Of a DNA stretch of 64,000 bases, positions 1 through 12,271 are shown piece by piece (positions within the stretch are counted from its first letter, which is position 1; each line of letters opens with the position of its first letter). The stretch covers positions 406,886,565 through 406,950,564 of the forward strand of contig NC_053392.1 in NCBI RefSeq assembly GCF_905171765.1, read 5' to 3'. Position numbers and translations under genes: made by a program. The notes under the pieces are model-generated. The model saw only the letters and a program-made list of their open reading frames with translations, had not been told where the DNA came from and ran no database searches. This DNA comes from Bufo bufo (taxonomy: Eukaryota; Chordata; Amphibia; Anura; Bufonidae).

Positions 1-414
1 CATGACAAAACTGTATAGAAAGGTTATTGAATATTATGTTAGGACAATCAGAAAACTTTTTGTCGCCCTAATGATATTGATCTAGGTGTGCAGGTCCACC
101 CAAGCCATCCAACAGATGCAAAATAACTTTGAGGTTTACTGGTTCTTAGTCAGAGGAGAGCTGGTTTGGAATATCTCATAGTGTACAAAGCTGCCATTGT
201 AAGGTATGCTGGCTGTTATCTATCTCATGGATAGATTGATGGCTTGCACATACCTGTTTTTTTAGCCTATAGCCTTTGTGTGGTTGTCTATTCTATGTCA
301 TACATAATAGGAGTCTAAAACGCATCCAGCTATCCTCTTAATGCTGTTTGCAAACCATTTTGATGGGGTTTCCATCAATTTCTAACCTTTTATTTATGAA
401 CCAGACATCCTCTT
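1..414. other. No recognisable feature
   Basis: AT-rich sequence without a convincing open frame, repeat or RNA gene on either strand. I cannot assign it. It may be unique host DNA or an old decayed repeat. Confidence 0.4.
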
Positions 415-544
415 CTCTTCCGAGCAGGGGGTGCCTGGTTGTCTCCCATTGACTTCCATTATACTCGGGTGCTCGGCCGAGCACACGAATATAGCAATGT
501 GTTTGGGCCGAACACCCGAATACTTTGGTGCTCGATCATCACTA
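415..544. mobile_element. Right end of a hAT-type or MITE element (partial)
   Basis: The stretch contains CATTGACTTCCATTATACTC followed by repeated GCTCGG and CCGAACACCCGAATA motifs, and it ends CTCGATCATCACTA. Read on the minus strand the end is TAGTGATGATCGAGCACC, which resembles the TAGNGNTGNGCGAAC-like ends of the better defined hAT elements in this window. The other end is not visible, so it lies off the left edge or has decayed. Family assignment is inferred from end similarity only. Confidence 0.4.
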
Positions 545-2571
545 GTCCTTATAACAATACCACATATACAGAATTTTGAGTTCTAAAAAGCTTTAAAAAA
601 AACTTATTTTTTCTTTGTATCAACATATTTTCCCCTTCATAACTTTTTTTTACATTTATGTGTACGGAACTGTGTACGGGTTCATTTTTTGCAAGGCGAT
701 CTGTAGTTTTCATTGATATCATTTTGGAGTGTGCATGAATTTTTGATGGCTGATTAACCTCCATTTTGTCAGTGCTGCAACTGATGCAGATTCACACTCT
801 TCAGGAGGAAATAGATGCAATACAGTTACTTGGAGGGGGGGCTTACAGATGTGGGCCTTTAATAGTAAGGCACTGAAGTATATATCCTGTTTGCAATGCC
901 ATTTGCGGTGGGCTGCCCCCCAGGGCCGATCGGGCCCCAATGGTAAGGAATGACAACTATTAGGTTATGGCCCTAATAGTTTGTGTCATTGTGCTTCTAC
1001 CTGGATACAGTCGCTCCCTGTTGTTAGGCTCCGCAGCAACAAGGGATTTGTAGTTAGTGGAATAAGCAGAGTCCAGACCTGGTGAAATTTAATGTTTTAG
1101 ACTTGAATAAACTTGCAATAAAACGTTTGTCATCAAAACTATACTTGATCTTTTTCTTGGCTCCAGCAGACTAAGGGTAAACTTGCAGGTAAAGCCGAAT
1201 AGTTTGCTTTATTTATCTGCTGCTGTGCTAGTCTCTGGCTTCAGTCTGGTTCCTATCAACTTCAGTTGCTGAAGGTATCCTGTGAGCTGTTTTGCTGAGT
1301 AGGGGTCTTTGGCTCTGTTTCCCCTCTCAGAGGTACTAAGTCCTTTTATATATGAGGAATGGGCTGCTATCTGAGCTATTTTTCCAAAGCTCCTGCAGCA
1401 GTGATGAAAAACACTCAGTCACCACACCATGCCACTTCACTCTCTTGCTCCAACTCTCATCTCTACTTCTCAACTTCTCCACTCTTGACTCAACTATATC
1501 ATCCTCCAACCCCTCCCTTTGTAGGATGTAGGACTAGCCCACCTCTGCCGAAAAGATGGAGAATGAAATGGTAATTTCCATTCTATCTAAAAGGTACTCA
1601 CTATGCCAGATACACTACCACGTGCTGGACAACCAGGCACATTATATGTAATAACAGTTGCATAACAATATTATTAAGGCACAGTATCAGAGGACCTGGA
1701 ATGAAATACACAGATGACATTCTCTGCTAGCCATTAGAGACAGTAGCTAGGAATAAGAATGGTAGTACCCCCTCTGGGGTACTATACTAGCAAGATGTCA
1801 TCCATGTCTAAATTTTGAGTTGCAAAGCAATTTTCCCTTAGTATTTGGCAATTACAGTAACTCTCCCTCATAGTGTTTTTTTCCTGCTTTTAGATGAACA
1901 TAATAGGATTATAAATTAAACTTGATTGAGCTATATCTTTTTCATCCTATGTAAGTAAATTTGTTTTTAGTCTCTAATTTAATAATTTATGCCTTAAAAC
2001 TAGTGGTATGAGCATATATGTGATCAACTCTTTTAAAGCCGGAAAACCACTTTTTTTTTTACAATACTACACAGTCTCTATCACATCACCTAACTGACTA
2101 TCAGTGTGTTCAGTTTTTCAAGGTTCAATGTGAATATGATTTTAGCAATTTTGAGAGATTCTTTCTTTCACACCCACTGCATTATTACAGTAATCTTAGG
2201 CAAAGTGTTATAGCAAATCCAGACTCAGAGACAGCACTTGAAGGTGGGCGTACTTTCCAATCCTAATGTACAATTTGGTAACATTCAATTTGCACATTTT
2301 CATACCTAAAAAGTACCAGAAAGTATAATGTATTTTTCTCTTTTTTTCCCTGTGTAATATATGTGGTCTCCTATCAGGCTCAGACTGGACTACAGTAGTA
2401 CAGGGTAATCCCCCGGTGGGCCCGTGAGCAAGGTGGGCCCCTAGTCTCCCACCCCCTGCACAAGTGGCACATAACACATTAGATTTACTGCACTACATAC
2501 ATATATTCAATGTACAGCACCTCAACGAACAACGATGAAACAGAAACTTCAAATAAGCTTTATTTAAATGT
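545..2571. other. Unassigned intergenic sequence
   Basis: About 2 kb without a supported gene. The few open frames are under 100 codons and resemble no family I know. The only notable part is 2370-2475, a GGGCCC-rich stretch containing CAGACTGGACTAC and GTGGGCCC. It loosely resembles 59510-59570 (CGGACTGGAATGC, AGGGCCCAC) at the other end of the window and may be a short interspersed repeat. Confidence 0.35.
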
Positions 2572-3030
2572 TTAACCCCCTCTGCTGCCCTCTTTGTTAT
2601 CTGCCGGCGGGCGCAGCGGGGGGGTGCGGGGAGTGCGGCAGGGAGGGCGGGCGGGGCGGGCGGTGCTTGGGGGGGCGGGCAGGCATGCGATCATCCGCCC
2701 GCCCCCTCTCTGGCACAGATGCCATGCGTTTAACCCCTTCCATGCCGCGGTCCGTAGGGACCGCTGCATGGAAAAGGTTAAGAGGGAAGGAGCTCCCTCC
2801 CTCTCCCATCGAGGGCTGCTGTGCCTTTTCAGCCCCCGGTAGGAGAGGGAGGGGGCCCCCCTCCCTCCCCATCATCCACTGCTCTGCTGTGGCAGCGAGT
2901 GATGGTTACCATGGCAACCGGACGCCTTCACAGGCGTCTGGCTGTCCATGGTACTGATCAGAGGCTGTCCATGGTACTGATTAGACTTCTGCTGAAGGCA
3001 GAAGTTTAATCAGACTTTGTAAAGTGAAAA

Positions 3031-3056
3031 TACAGTACACTATATAGTGTACTGTA
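3031..3056. repeat. Perfect 26-bp palindrome
   Basis: TACAGTACACTAT is followed immediately by its exact reverse complement. Just downstream, 3071-3107 forms a second hairpin, with CAGACCCACT pairing to AGTGGGTCTG. Such hairpins are common in non-autonomous DNA elements, so this probably belongs to the outer container. Confidence 0.7.
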
Positions 3057-3319
3057 CTGTATTATACAGACATCAGACCCACTGGATCTTCAAGAACCAA
3101 GTGGGTCTGGGTAAAAAAAAAAGTAATAAAAAGTGAAAAAAAAAGTAAAAAATCAAACAACACATTTATCACTGATTAAAAATGAAAAAAATTAAATTCC
3201 CTACACACGACCTGATCTATAAAACGGTCATGTTACTTCACCGCACGGTGAACGCCATAAAAATAAAAAACTATGATGAAATTGAAATTTTGCCCACCTT
3301 ACTTCCCAAAAAAGGTAAT

Positions 3320-3672
3320 AAAAGTTATAAAAAAAAGTCGTATGTATGCCAAAATAGTACCAATCAAACTGTCACCTCATCCCGCAAAAAATGAGACCCT
3401 ACATAAGATAATCGCCCAAAAACTGAAAAAACTATGGCTCTCAGAATATGGAGACACTAAAACATGATTTTTTTTGTTTTTGTTTCAAAAATGAAATAAT
3501 TGTGTAAAACTTACATAAATAAAAAAAAGTATACATATTAGGTATCGCCGCGTCCGTAATAACGTGCTCTATAAAAATATCACATGACCTAACCTCTCAG
3601 GTGAATACCATAAAAAAAAAAAAAAAAGTTTTTTTGTCACCTTACATCACAAAAAGTGTAATAGCAAGCGAT
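3320..3672 (+). repeat. Copy 1 of a ~330-bp internal direct repeat (copy 2 at 20097-20345 and 34800-34920)
   Basis: The stretch from AAAAAGTCGTATGTATGCC through CTCTGCAGAATATGG-like text to GTAATAGCAAGCGAT recurs after hAT1 with the same order of landmarks. These are CCCAAAAACTGAAAAA, CTATGGCTCTCAGA, ACTAAAACATGATTTTTTTT and TTAGGTATCGC. The second copy is then split by hAT3 at GATCTAAC and continues at 34800. The tandem duplication predates both hAT insertions. Confidence 0.7.
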
Positions 3673-3827
3673 TAGAATTGAGTGAACCCGAACTGTAAGG
3701 GTTTTCGGCACCCGGACCCGAACACAAACATTTTTATGGCGCTTTTTGAAAGGCTGCAAAGCAACCAATCAACAAGCGTCATACTACTTGCCCCAAAAAG
3801 CCATAACAGCCATGCCTACTATTGGCA

Positions 3828-3875
3828 TGGCTGTGATTGGCCAACTGCAGCATGTGACCCAGCCTCTATTTAAGC
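3828..3875 (+). promoter_or_regulatory. Likely hAT1 promoter (decayed TATA)
   Basis: GATTGGCCAA (CCAAT-box-like) is followed about 35 bp later by CCTCTATTTAAGCTGG. The equivalent place in hAT2 has the better CTCTATATAAGCT. The transposase frame lies downstream on the same strand. Promoter function is inferred. Confidence 0.45.
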
Positions 3876-4199
3876 TGGAGTCATGTAGCGCCACCCGTCA
3901 CTCTGCTCGGATTAGTGTAGTGAGAGGCTGCCTGCTGTGAGGGAGAGATCAGGGAGAAATCTTATCAAGAACTGTTTTTTGTACTCAGCGATCTACAGCA
4001 AATGTGTTTTGTGGGTGCAGTGCGCAATTTTTTTAAGCCTGACCTGAGCCAACTACTACTGAAAACGAACTTTTTTTTTTCAGTTAGTCAATATCAATAC
4101 ATAATCGGCAGTCATTTTATGCAACGATAGTGCACCAGCACAGGCTATCTGCATGTCTGCAAGTCCAGAAATACAGCTTTTTGCTTACTGGGGTTAAAA

Positions 4200-5103
4200 A
4201 AATACATCTGTTAAATATAGTGCACATCTGGGATTACATGTGCATAAGTGATTGTCACATTTAGGCCAGAAATATGGCTTTGGCATACTGTGGTGAAATA
4301 AACCTCTGATATACTGCACATCTGGGATTAGACAAGCATAAGTGACTGTCACATTTAGGCCAGAAATACAGCTTTTTGGTTACTGTGGTGAAAAAACCCT
4401 CTAATATACTGCACATCTGGGATAAGACGTGCATAAGTGACTGTCACATTTAGGCCAGAAATACGGCTTTGGCATACTGTGGTGAAAAAAGCCTCTAATA
4501 TATTGCACATCTGGGATTACACGTGCATAAGTGACTGTCACATTTAGGCCAGAAATACGGCTTTTTGGTTACTGGGGTGAAAAAACCCTCTAATATACTG
4601 CACATCTGGGATTAGACAAGCATAAGTGACTTTCACATTTAGGCCAGAAATACGGCTTTTTGGTTACTGGGGTGAAAAAACCCTCTAATATACTGCACAT
4701 CTGGGATAAGACGTGCATAAGTGACTGTCACATTTAGGCCAGAAATATGGCTTTTTGGTTACTGAGGTGAAAAAACCCTCTAATCTACTGCACATCTAGG
4801 ATTAGATAAGCATAAGTGACTGTCACATTTAGGCCTGAAATACGGCTTTGGCATACTGTGGTGCAAAAAGCCTCTGATATACTGCACATCTGGGATTACA
4901 CATGCATAAGTGACTGTCACATTTAGGCCAGAAATACGGCTTTGGTATACTGTGGTGAAAAAACCCTCTAATATATTGCACATCTGGGATTACACGTGCA
5001 TAAGTGACTGTCACATTTAGGCCATAAATACGGCTTTTTGGTTACTGGGGTGAAAAAACCCTCTAATATACTGCACATCTAGGATTAGACAAGCATAAGT
5101 GAC
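4200..5103 (+). repeat. hAT1 5' minisatellite, ~95-bp unit, about 9-10 copies
   Basis: The unit runs from CATTTAGGCCAGAAATACGG through AACCCTCTAATATACTGCAC to GCATAAGTGACTGTCA. CATTTAGG recurs at 4352, 4447 and 4541. Units alternate between GGCTTTTTGGTTACTG and GGCTTTGGCATACTG forms, so a two-unit pattern exists. The array is non-coding and sits between promoter and transposase. The retrovirus inserted in its last unit. Confidence 0.85.
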
Positions 5104-5616
5104 TGATAGGAAATCTCAACGTCCCACTTCGTACCCCTGGTACCGAACTTCTAGTATTGGCTTGGTTTGAGTCTTGTTCTGACGTCAGGAGAGCGCTTCA
5201 CTCAGTAGGGAATAACAGACACAACAATGATGTACTGAATGAACGCTCTAAAGTTTATTATTAGTACACACATATTATATAGAGGGGTTTACGCCCCCAT
5301 ATTAGTATACCAACGTAAGTTATTTATTTAATCTATCATAAATCAACATGTTCTATTCTACAGGCAAATAGAGAAAAGAGCGGAACTTCCATATTTGGGG
5401 GAAACATCTGGGCGTAGTGCCAAAGAGATAAGATTCATTTTACAGAGAACAGAAACTGATACACAAACAAAGAAGCTTCTACATGTTGTATAACATGGAT
5501 TCCCTTCAAATGCTCTCTTAGAACCTTTAGTGTTTCTTGTCCCTTTTCTCTCTATATGATGTTAGATAATTTTTATACCCTTCTGGGCTTCGATAAGAGA
5601 GTTTGATATAATGACA
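5104..5616 (-). repeat. 3' LTR of the endogenous retrovirus
   Basis: On the + strand it starts TGATAGGAAATC and ends near ATAATGACA at about 5616. On the minus strand the polypurine tract GAAAAGGGGATCTC (5622-5635) immediately precedes it, next to the end of the pol frame. A minus-strand AATAAA lies at about 5250-5256 and a TATATAATATG stretch at about 5270-5280. The polypurine-side boundary is uncertain by a few bases. Confidence 0.7.
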
Positions 5617-5633
5617 TATTAGAGATCCCCTTT

Positions 5634-8600
5634 TCAAGCATTCGCCTCACACAAGGAATAACACATAATGCTACTACACCTATTACTATTGGTTAGTAAA
5701 CTCAATAAAGTCATCGAGGCCATTGCAATCTTAATCAAAAACAGGGGGAGAGGATCTTCATGTTGGAGGTCAGGGCTGTCTGCCCCCATTAGTACCTCTG
5801 GGCCTTGTTGGAGGTCAGGGCTGTCTGCCCCCGTTTCAGCCTCCTCTCTTGCTCTCACAAGCTTCACTCGGGTGGCGTGGATCCACGTTGGAGATTGTTC
5901 AATCAGCACGGCTGTTCTGGTTACTGCGACCACGGTAGTAGGTGGGCCATATACGAAATCACCTTGGGCTCTTCCTTTCTTCAGTGTTCTGATCACCACC
6001 TCATCCCCCACCCTGTATGGGTGGGTGGATTCCTGTGGAAGAGAGGGAGACTTACAAGCAACTTTTTCCTCAGTTTTATTAAGTACCTGTATCAATTTGG
6101 TGACATATTCCTCTCTTATTAAATCAAGGTCCCCTTCCTGTACTATCATTGGGCGTCTGGCCCAGGGGGTGGGGAAAGGTCTTCCCATGAGTATCTCAAA
6201 TGGTGATAACCCTTACTTCTTATTAGGTGTCATCCTTTCTGCAAGTATTATGGGTAGGGTCTCTTTCCATTTTTCAAAGGTACCTGCAGTGGCCTTCCTC
6301 AATTTATCTTTAATTGTCCTGTTCATGCGTTCCACAATTCCTGAGCTCTGTGGGTGATATGGAAAGTGAAATTTCCATTCTATTTGTAGTAATTTAGCAA
6401 TTTCCTTGTTGAGTTTAGAGGTGAATGCTGTTATGTCCTACTCCGTGGAAATGTGCTATAAAGATGGAAGCACTGTGTTGGGGAATGCATGGCTTCCCAT
6501 CTTTGCAGACTAATCCTGTCTTAGGATTTTTTTGCAATACTGGATAACACCAGTCTTGCTGTTCCTGTTCAGTGGCGTATCTTTGAAGGTCAGTAAGCAT
6601 TTGCGACATCTGAGGGGTTGGAGGTGCCAGACATGGCATCTCCCAATGGTTACATGGACCTGTGGGGTTGCATTTGGCCACTCGTTTCACCACCTTATCT
6701 GCCAGCGCATTGCCCTGTGAGACATGATCCTTGCCATTGGTGTGTGCCTTGCAGTGGACAATTGCTAATTGTGAGGGTAGTCTGATTGCTTCAAGTAGAT
6801 CTGTGACCAACTATGAGTGTGAGATGCGCTTACCATCTGCTGCCGTGAATCCTCTTCTCTGCCAAATCATACCATGGTCCCACACTACCCCATGTGCATA
6901 CCTACTGTCAGTGTAGATGGTGACAGGTTTGTTAGCATGTAGAATACATGCCCTAGTAAGGGCGATGAGTTCAGCTGCCTGTGCAGACTGAAATTTTATG
7001 GGTTTCGCCTCTAGGACGACATCTGGAAGCATAACAATGGCGTAGCCTGTACAGTATTTAGTGTCATTTGGTCTGGTGCATGACCCGTTTACAAAAACTT
7101 CTGGAGCTCTTTCAATGCGTGTGGATGACAAATCATGTCTTGGAGAAGTTTTATATTCTAGGACCTGTAAACAGTCATGTGTGTCTGTGAGGCAATCTTC
7201 TTGTCCTTTAAGGCCTAAGAGAGCATTCAGTATTGGTGCTGGACCTGAGGTGTGGGAAGCGTACTTGATTACGAGTGAGGGGTCACTGAGCAGTATTACC
7301 TCATATCCTGAAAGTCTTTGTGCAGACATGTGTTGAGTGTCGATGCCCTTGAGTAGGCCTACAACATCATGAGTGGTGTGCAAAATGGTGTAATGTCCCA
7401 TTGTGAAAGGAGTTGCCAACTCTACCATCATAGCACAGGCTGCAAGAGAACGCAGACATGCCGGCATCCCTTGGACAGAGGTGAGCATTACCTTCGATAA
7501 AAATGCACATGGGCGCAACTTGCCTCCATGTTCTTGTGTCAGTACAGTTTTGTCGTGCAAACATGTGGAAGAGCAGTTTGTAGTCAGGGAGGCCCAATCC
7601 TGGACTTGACATTAATGAACATTTCAAATAATCAAATGCATTGTACATTTCTGAAGACCATCTTATTAAATCTGGTTTGTCCTCCAATGTTGCCTGCCTC
7701 AAGACATTGTCATAGTAGGAACAGTCGGGGATCCATTGTCTGCAATAGTTAATCACTCCAAGGAAGGACAGCATTTCCTTCTTGGAGTGCGGGGTGACCA
7801 GGCCCGCCACAGACTGGACTCTCTCCGGACTGATCCTCCTTTCTCCCTTTGTGAGGACAAATCCCAAGCATTCAACTTGCTTTTTACACCATTGCATTTT
7901 CCCTAATGACACTTTGTGTCCACATTCAAACAACCATTGTCCTCAATGTTGGCCTCCACTGACATACTGCATAACAGTAAATCATCCACATATTACAACA
8001 ACACAGAACCTTGGGGGGGGGGGGGCATGGTTTTAAAGTCATTTGGAGGACGATGCTGAACACTACAGGTGAATCAGCATATCCTTGGGGCATCCCCAGG
8101 TTAATTGTCGCCCTTCGAAGGAAAAAGCAAAAAGTAGTCTGGTCCGCTTGTCAACTGGGATAGAAAAGAATGCATTTTTCAGATCTATCACACTGAAACA
8201 AACAGCGTCTGCTGGGATGGCAGATAGTAGTTGAGTGATGTCAGGTACAACAGGGGCTATAGGCACAATGATGTTGTTGATGGCCCTTAAATCCTGTACA
8301 AAGCGAACTGAACCATCTGCTTTTGCCACAGGATTTATGGGAGTGCTGAAGGCTGAAATCACCTCTTCTAAAATGCCCTTCTTTAAAAATTTCTCGATCA
8401 TTGGCCTTAAGCCCTCAATTTTCTCTGTGGACAACGGGTATTGTTTCTGGAACACTGAGATGACACCTGGTTTTACAGTAGCTTTGTAAGGTGTGCAATC
8501 TATGAGCCCCGTGTCATATTCATTTGAGGACCATAATGGAGGGTTAATGTTGTTAAGTTCTGGGTGGTCCTGTAAGTTTGGAAGAATCAGTGGCACGGGT

Positions 8601-8917
8601 GTAGAGGTTGGAATGAGGTCTAAGTGTACTCTTATGCCCTGATTTTTGGCTGTCACTTGTAAGTCAAGCTTAATGAACAAATCTCTCCCTAACAGGCTGA
8701 CTGGGCAATCTGGAATAATGCTGAAGACATGATTTGTGATGTATTCCCTGTCCGTGGTCTCGAGTGGTAGTGAGTCAGTTTTGTAAGTTTTTGTCAATTC
8801 CCCATTAATTCCCATAGAAGGCTCAGATTTTCTCAATGGTCCTTTGTACAAATCCTTACTTAACACACTTGAGGTTGCACTGCTATCTACCATAAAACCT
8901 ACTCTCCTTCCTCCCAC
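5634..8917 (-). pseudogene. pol: Retroviral pro-pol remnant (protease, RT, RNase H, integrase)
   Basis: The pieces in minus-strand order are as follows. 8917-8063 holds a protease with DSSA in place of the usual DTGA/DSGA triad, and LLGRDL, followed by the RT N-terminal half. YVDD is at 7992-7981 in a different frame. 7933-7367 holds the RT thumb and connection. 7560-6415 holds RNase H with YTDSRYA, although the usual first aspartate motif reads VNGS. 6188-5634 holds the integrase C-terminal region and ends just before the polypurine tract. Frame changes occur near the C-run at 8013-8025, near 7400-7560, and at a deletion near 6360-6435 that removes most of the integrase catalytic core. A short GADSPDLQ duplication sits near the C-terminus, and the last 30 residues are hydrophobic and may be an env remnant. 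It is non-functional. Confidence 0.88.
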
Positions 8918-9799
8918 TCTCAGTCATCTAAGTCCACCCCTTTTAGTCGGACGCTGTGGTCCTCCTTCTGTCCGTCAGTAGTGTCCCAGCTGTCCATGAG
9001 AACAGAGCTCTGATGTTAAGCACAACACTTAACATGTAACACATAACTTCAAACATTGAAACAAACAGATCTGAAAATACAGACATGAACACACAAAGGG
9101 CCCATAAGAAACTTTTCTTGACTTCAATTTAAAAAAAAATGTACAGCTCAATCAACACTGTTGGCACCAATAAAAACCAAAAATCTTCCAAGAAAAATAA
9201 AATAAAATTCTCAATGCGCATATTATATGAAAACAAATATCGTACTCCATACACATTCACATTTTCATGTACTCCTTTTCACAAACAGCTCATAACCACG
9301 TCCTTATACATAAAATATGAATTGCATACACAGCTCTGCTAAAAACATCCATCAGTCTTCACACATTTTCGACTCAACTACAACTCAAAGCCACACCCAT
9401 TCACATTCCACTGAATCATTTATGTCTTCCAACCCAGCCACATAGTTTTCTTTGTTTCATCCCAAAACTTGCAGCACAGACTAACACAGCTTTCCTGGAA
9501 ACAGATAGCCACACCACACCCAGAATTGCTGATGGTCTATGTCACTGTTGTGCTGTTTTCCAATGTCTTCTGGTCTTCACTCTGTGATTAATCAACTCTT
9601 ATAAGAAGACAATATACATGTTATAATCCTACAGTAATTTTGTTAATCCCAAATCATCTTATATGCCATGTGGTCTTAGTTAGTGTTGCACATATATAAT
9701 AATTTTTGTTAAAAGCTGGATTCCCACATTACACTGCTTGGGAAAGAAGAAAGAAAATTATTTAACAATTCTTCGTCTTGTATAATGTTATTACACATA

Positions 9800-10738
9800 C
9801 AGTACAGACCAAAAGTTTGGACACACCTTCTCATTCAAAGAGTTTTCTTTATTTTCATGACTATGAAGGCATCAAAACTATGAATTAACACATGTGGAAT
9901 TATATACATAACAAACAAGTGTGAAACAACTGAAAATATGTCATATTCTAGGTTCTTCAAAGTAGCCACCTTTTGCTTTGATTACTGCTTTGCACACTCT
10001 TGGCATTCTCTTGATGAGCTTCAAGAGGTAGTCCCCTGAAATGGTCTTCCAACAGTCTTGAAGGAGTTCCCAGAGATGCTTAGCACTTGTTGGCCCTTTT
10101 GCCTTCACTCTGCGGTCCAGCTCACCCCAAACCATCTCGATTGGGTTCAGGTCCGGTGACTGTGGAGGCCAGGTCATCTGGCGCAGCACCCCATCACTCT
10201 CCTTCATGGTCAAATAGCCCTTACTTTCAAAGTTTTCCCAATTTTTCGGCTGACTGACTGACCTTCATTTCTTAAAGTAATGATGGCCACTTGTTTTTCT
10301 TTACTTAGCTGCTTTTTTCTTGCCATAATACAAATTCTAACAGTCTATTCAGTAGGACTATCAGCTGTGTATCCACCTGACTTCTCCTCAACGCAACTGA
10401 TGGTCCCAACCCCATTTATAAGGCAAGAAATCCCACTTATTAAACCTGACAGGGCACACCTGTGAAGTGAAAACCATTTCAGGGGACTACCTCTTGAAGC
10501 TCATCAAGAGAATGCCAAGAGTGTGCAAAGCAGTAATCAAAGCAAAAGGTGGCTACTTTGAAGAACTTAGAATATGACATATTTTCAGTTGTTTCACACT
10601 TGTTTGTTATGTATATAATTCTACATGTGTTAATTCATAGTTTTGATGCCTTCAGTGTGAATCTACAATTTTCATAGTCATGAAAATAAAGAAAACTCTT
10701 TGATTGAGAAGGTGTGTCCAAACTTTTGGTCTGTACTG
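9800..10738 (-). mobile_element. Tc1/mariner derivative with long inverted ends
   Basis: TA dinucleotides flank CAGTACAGACCAAAAG at the left and its exact reverse complement at the right (TSD TA, Tc1/mariner type). The inverted similarity continues far inside the ends, to about 240-260 bp per side with a ~22-bp indel. Both arms encode the same transposase C-terminal end in opposite orientation. The middle (10214-10470) is non-coding. It is 939 bp long, too short for a full Tc1 (~1.3-1.6 kb), so it is non-autonomous. Confidence 0.93.
9941..10213 (-). pseudogene. Tc1-like transposase, C-terminal fragment
   Basis: The 90-codon frame contains WPPQSPDLNPIEMVW, the Tc1 motif around the third catalytic acid (E of DDE), followed by the usual C-terminal tail. 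The DNA-binding domain and first two aspartates are absent. The last ~30 codons are repeated in inverted orientation at about 10490-10577 on the + strand, with one visible residue difference (EEP versus EEL). Confidence 0.9.
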
Positions 10739-12147
10739 TATAACATCACTTATTCTGCATGATTCCCTCCCCCCCATTTTTCTTTGCCTGCTTCTCTTAT
10801 CTCAGGATTTTTTCTCTGTTAAGGCAGGTAAAGTGAATCATCCCACCACAGAACGTTCAACCGTCTTAAATATTCCTCAAACCTTTACAGATACTGCACC
10901 AGACAATACTGTGTCTTCTCACACTCTGGAAAGTAGAACTACTTCAACAGAGATATCTTTCTAACACCTTCGTGTTCTGTGGCTCACACTAGGTACAATA
11001 CTTATCCATTAACTGACCATCTTTTACTGCTCCAATCTCTAATGCTAGGGCTATGGATCTTCCCTATTTAAACACACACATATCATTAGGGTAACAAAAT
11101 TTAACCAGTTCATTTCTGAACATTTAACACAAGCGCCTTTCTGATTGCAGACACTAGGGCACTTTCTTTCTTGCTAGTGCCATCAATTAACTTCCTGACA
11201 CTGCTCTGTTTTCTCACTCATTAGAACCCCCCTTCACCATCACAGGAGTTCTGATGTCCACAGTCTGTAAGCTCTAACTTCACAGATTCTTACAGATTTT
11301 CATCCCTGTTGCCAGCCAGGCGACCTGCTGTCCGGGGCCACACTTTCTCTGTAACATTCTTTTTCACATTTTAACTTTCAATTCTCCATTAATATCACAT
11401 CCTGCCAAATTGTCTACCCATGGGTTAACTAGGAAGTAATTTGTGGGACTACACCGTGCAACATAAACTTTACATGTTTCTCCCGTCTCAGGTTTGGGGT
11501 AATCTGTTTTTGACCCTTGTGCCCCCATTCCATCTGATATTTTAATGATGCCACTTCTCTAGGACAGGCTGTACTGAACTGTGAAGGCTCCAACAAATCC
11601 TGTCAACTTAGACGAAGGACTCAGGTCTGATCACAAACATCAGAGAGTTTTATCAAACATATAATTTGTTGTTTTGGTCCCCCACTTGCGTTCAACTATC
11701 CCCGGATCAACGGATTGCTCCTAGCCGGAGGGGTGGGGCATCTTGCAGACCTCCGCAACACAGTAAAACAACAATACAATGTTCTTATAACTCTATGCAA
11801 ATAGTCAACTTCAGTCCGTACACTTACCACCCGGACATCAGTATCCTTATATCAACTCTAATATTCTTATACTCTAAACAATTTAAAAAGAGTCAAACCA
11901 AGCTCCTTCCTTGTCTCCCTGAGACAATATTTTCTAGTGCGCACTATATTTTCTCTGAGTGATCCTCACGGCGGACTCCCGGAGTCCCCAGGTCACTTCT
12001 CCCCAGACTCCCGGAGTCTGTTCCCTGTATCCCTGATACAGTAGTTATACTAGAAGTTTTGGGTTCTACTTACTAGATCGAGACGTGGTCCTCGGATCGG
12101 CCAGAGGACAATAACAGATGTCTTTCTTACCGGACCCGAGGATGACC

Positions 12148-12176
12148 TTCTCGATCCCGGACACGAGCCCCCAAAC
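12148..12176 (-). promoter_or_regulatory. Retroviral primer-binding site, tRNA-Pro type
   Basis: On the minus strand, directly inside the LTR, the sequence is TTTGGGGGCTCG, TG, TCCGGGATC. This matches the proline-tRNA primer site of gammaretroviruses apart from a 2-nt insertion. Its position next to the LTR fixes the element's orientation. Confidence 0.8.
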
Positions 12177-12271
12177 TGATAGGAAATCTCAACGTCCCAC
12201 TTGGTACCCCTGGTACCGAACTTCTAGTATTGGCTTGGTTTGAGTCTTGTTCTGACATCAGGAGAGCGCTT
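12177..12271 (-). repeat. Truncated 5' LTR of the retrovirus
   Basis: This 95-bp copy of the LTR edge at 5104-5198 differs at a few bases (for example GACATCAG versus GACGTCAG). It stops at GCGCTT, where CR1 LINE sequence begins. The remainder of this LTR and the right TSD are gone, so a deletion or recombination joined LTR and LINE. Confidence 0.85.

Larger units (their letters stand above)
8930..12146 (-). other. Retroviral leader / lost gag region
   Basis: Apart from the Tc1 insertion at 9800-10738 this stretch has no long open frame on the minus strand, where gag would be expected. I see no capsid or nucleocapsid motif. Gag has either been deleted or has decayed beyond recognition by eye. 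Confidence 0.5.
5104..12271 (-). mobile_element. Endogenous retrovirus remnant (gamma/epsilon-type), minus strand
   Basis: Two copies of the same ~95-bp LTR edge (TGATAGGAAATCTCAACGTC...) lie at 5104-5198 and 12177-12271. Between them on the minus strand are protease, reverse transcriptase, RNase H and integrase remnants, and a tRNA-Pro-like primer site. There is no recognisable gag. Env is missing apart from a possible short hydrophobic tail. The left (3') LTR is near full length at about 0.51 kb. The right (5') LTR is cut after 95 bp against a CR1 fragment. A Tc1 derivative lies in the leader. The copy is multiply frameshifted, has an internal deletion in the integrase core, and is clearly inactive. 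Confidence 0.88.

Noticed and set aside
2568..2957. 129-codon GC-rich frame and its overlapping frames
   Set aside because: Low-complexity GC-rich sequence at the edge of the outer repeat, open on both strands, no recognisable domain.
5668..6357. 229-codon plus-strand frame
   Set aside because: Antisense shadow of the retroviral integrase end.
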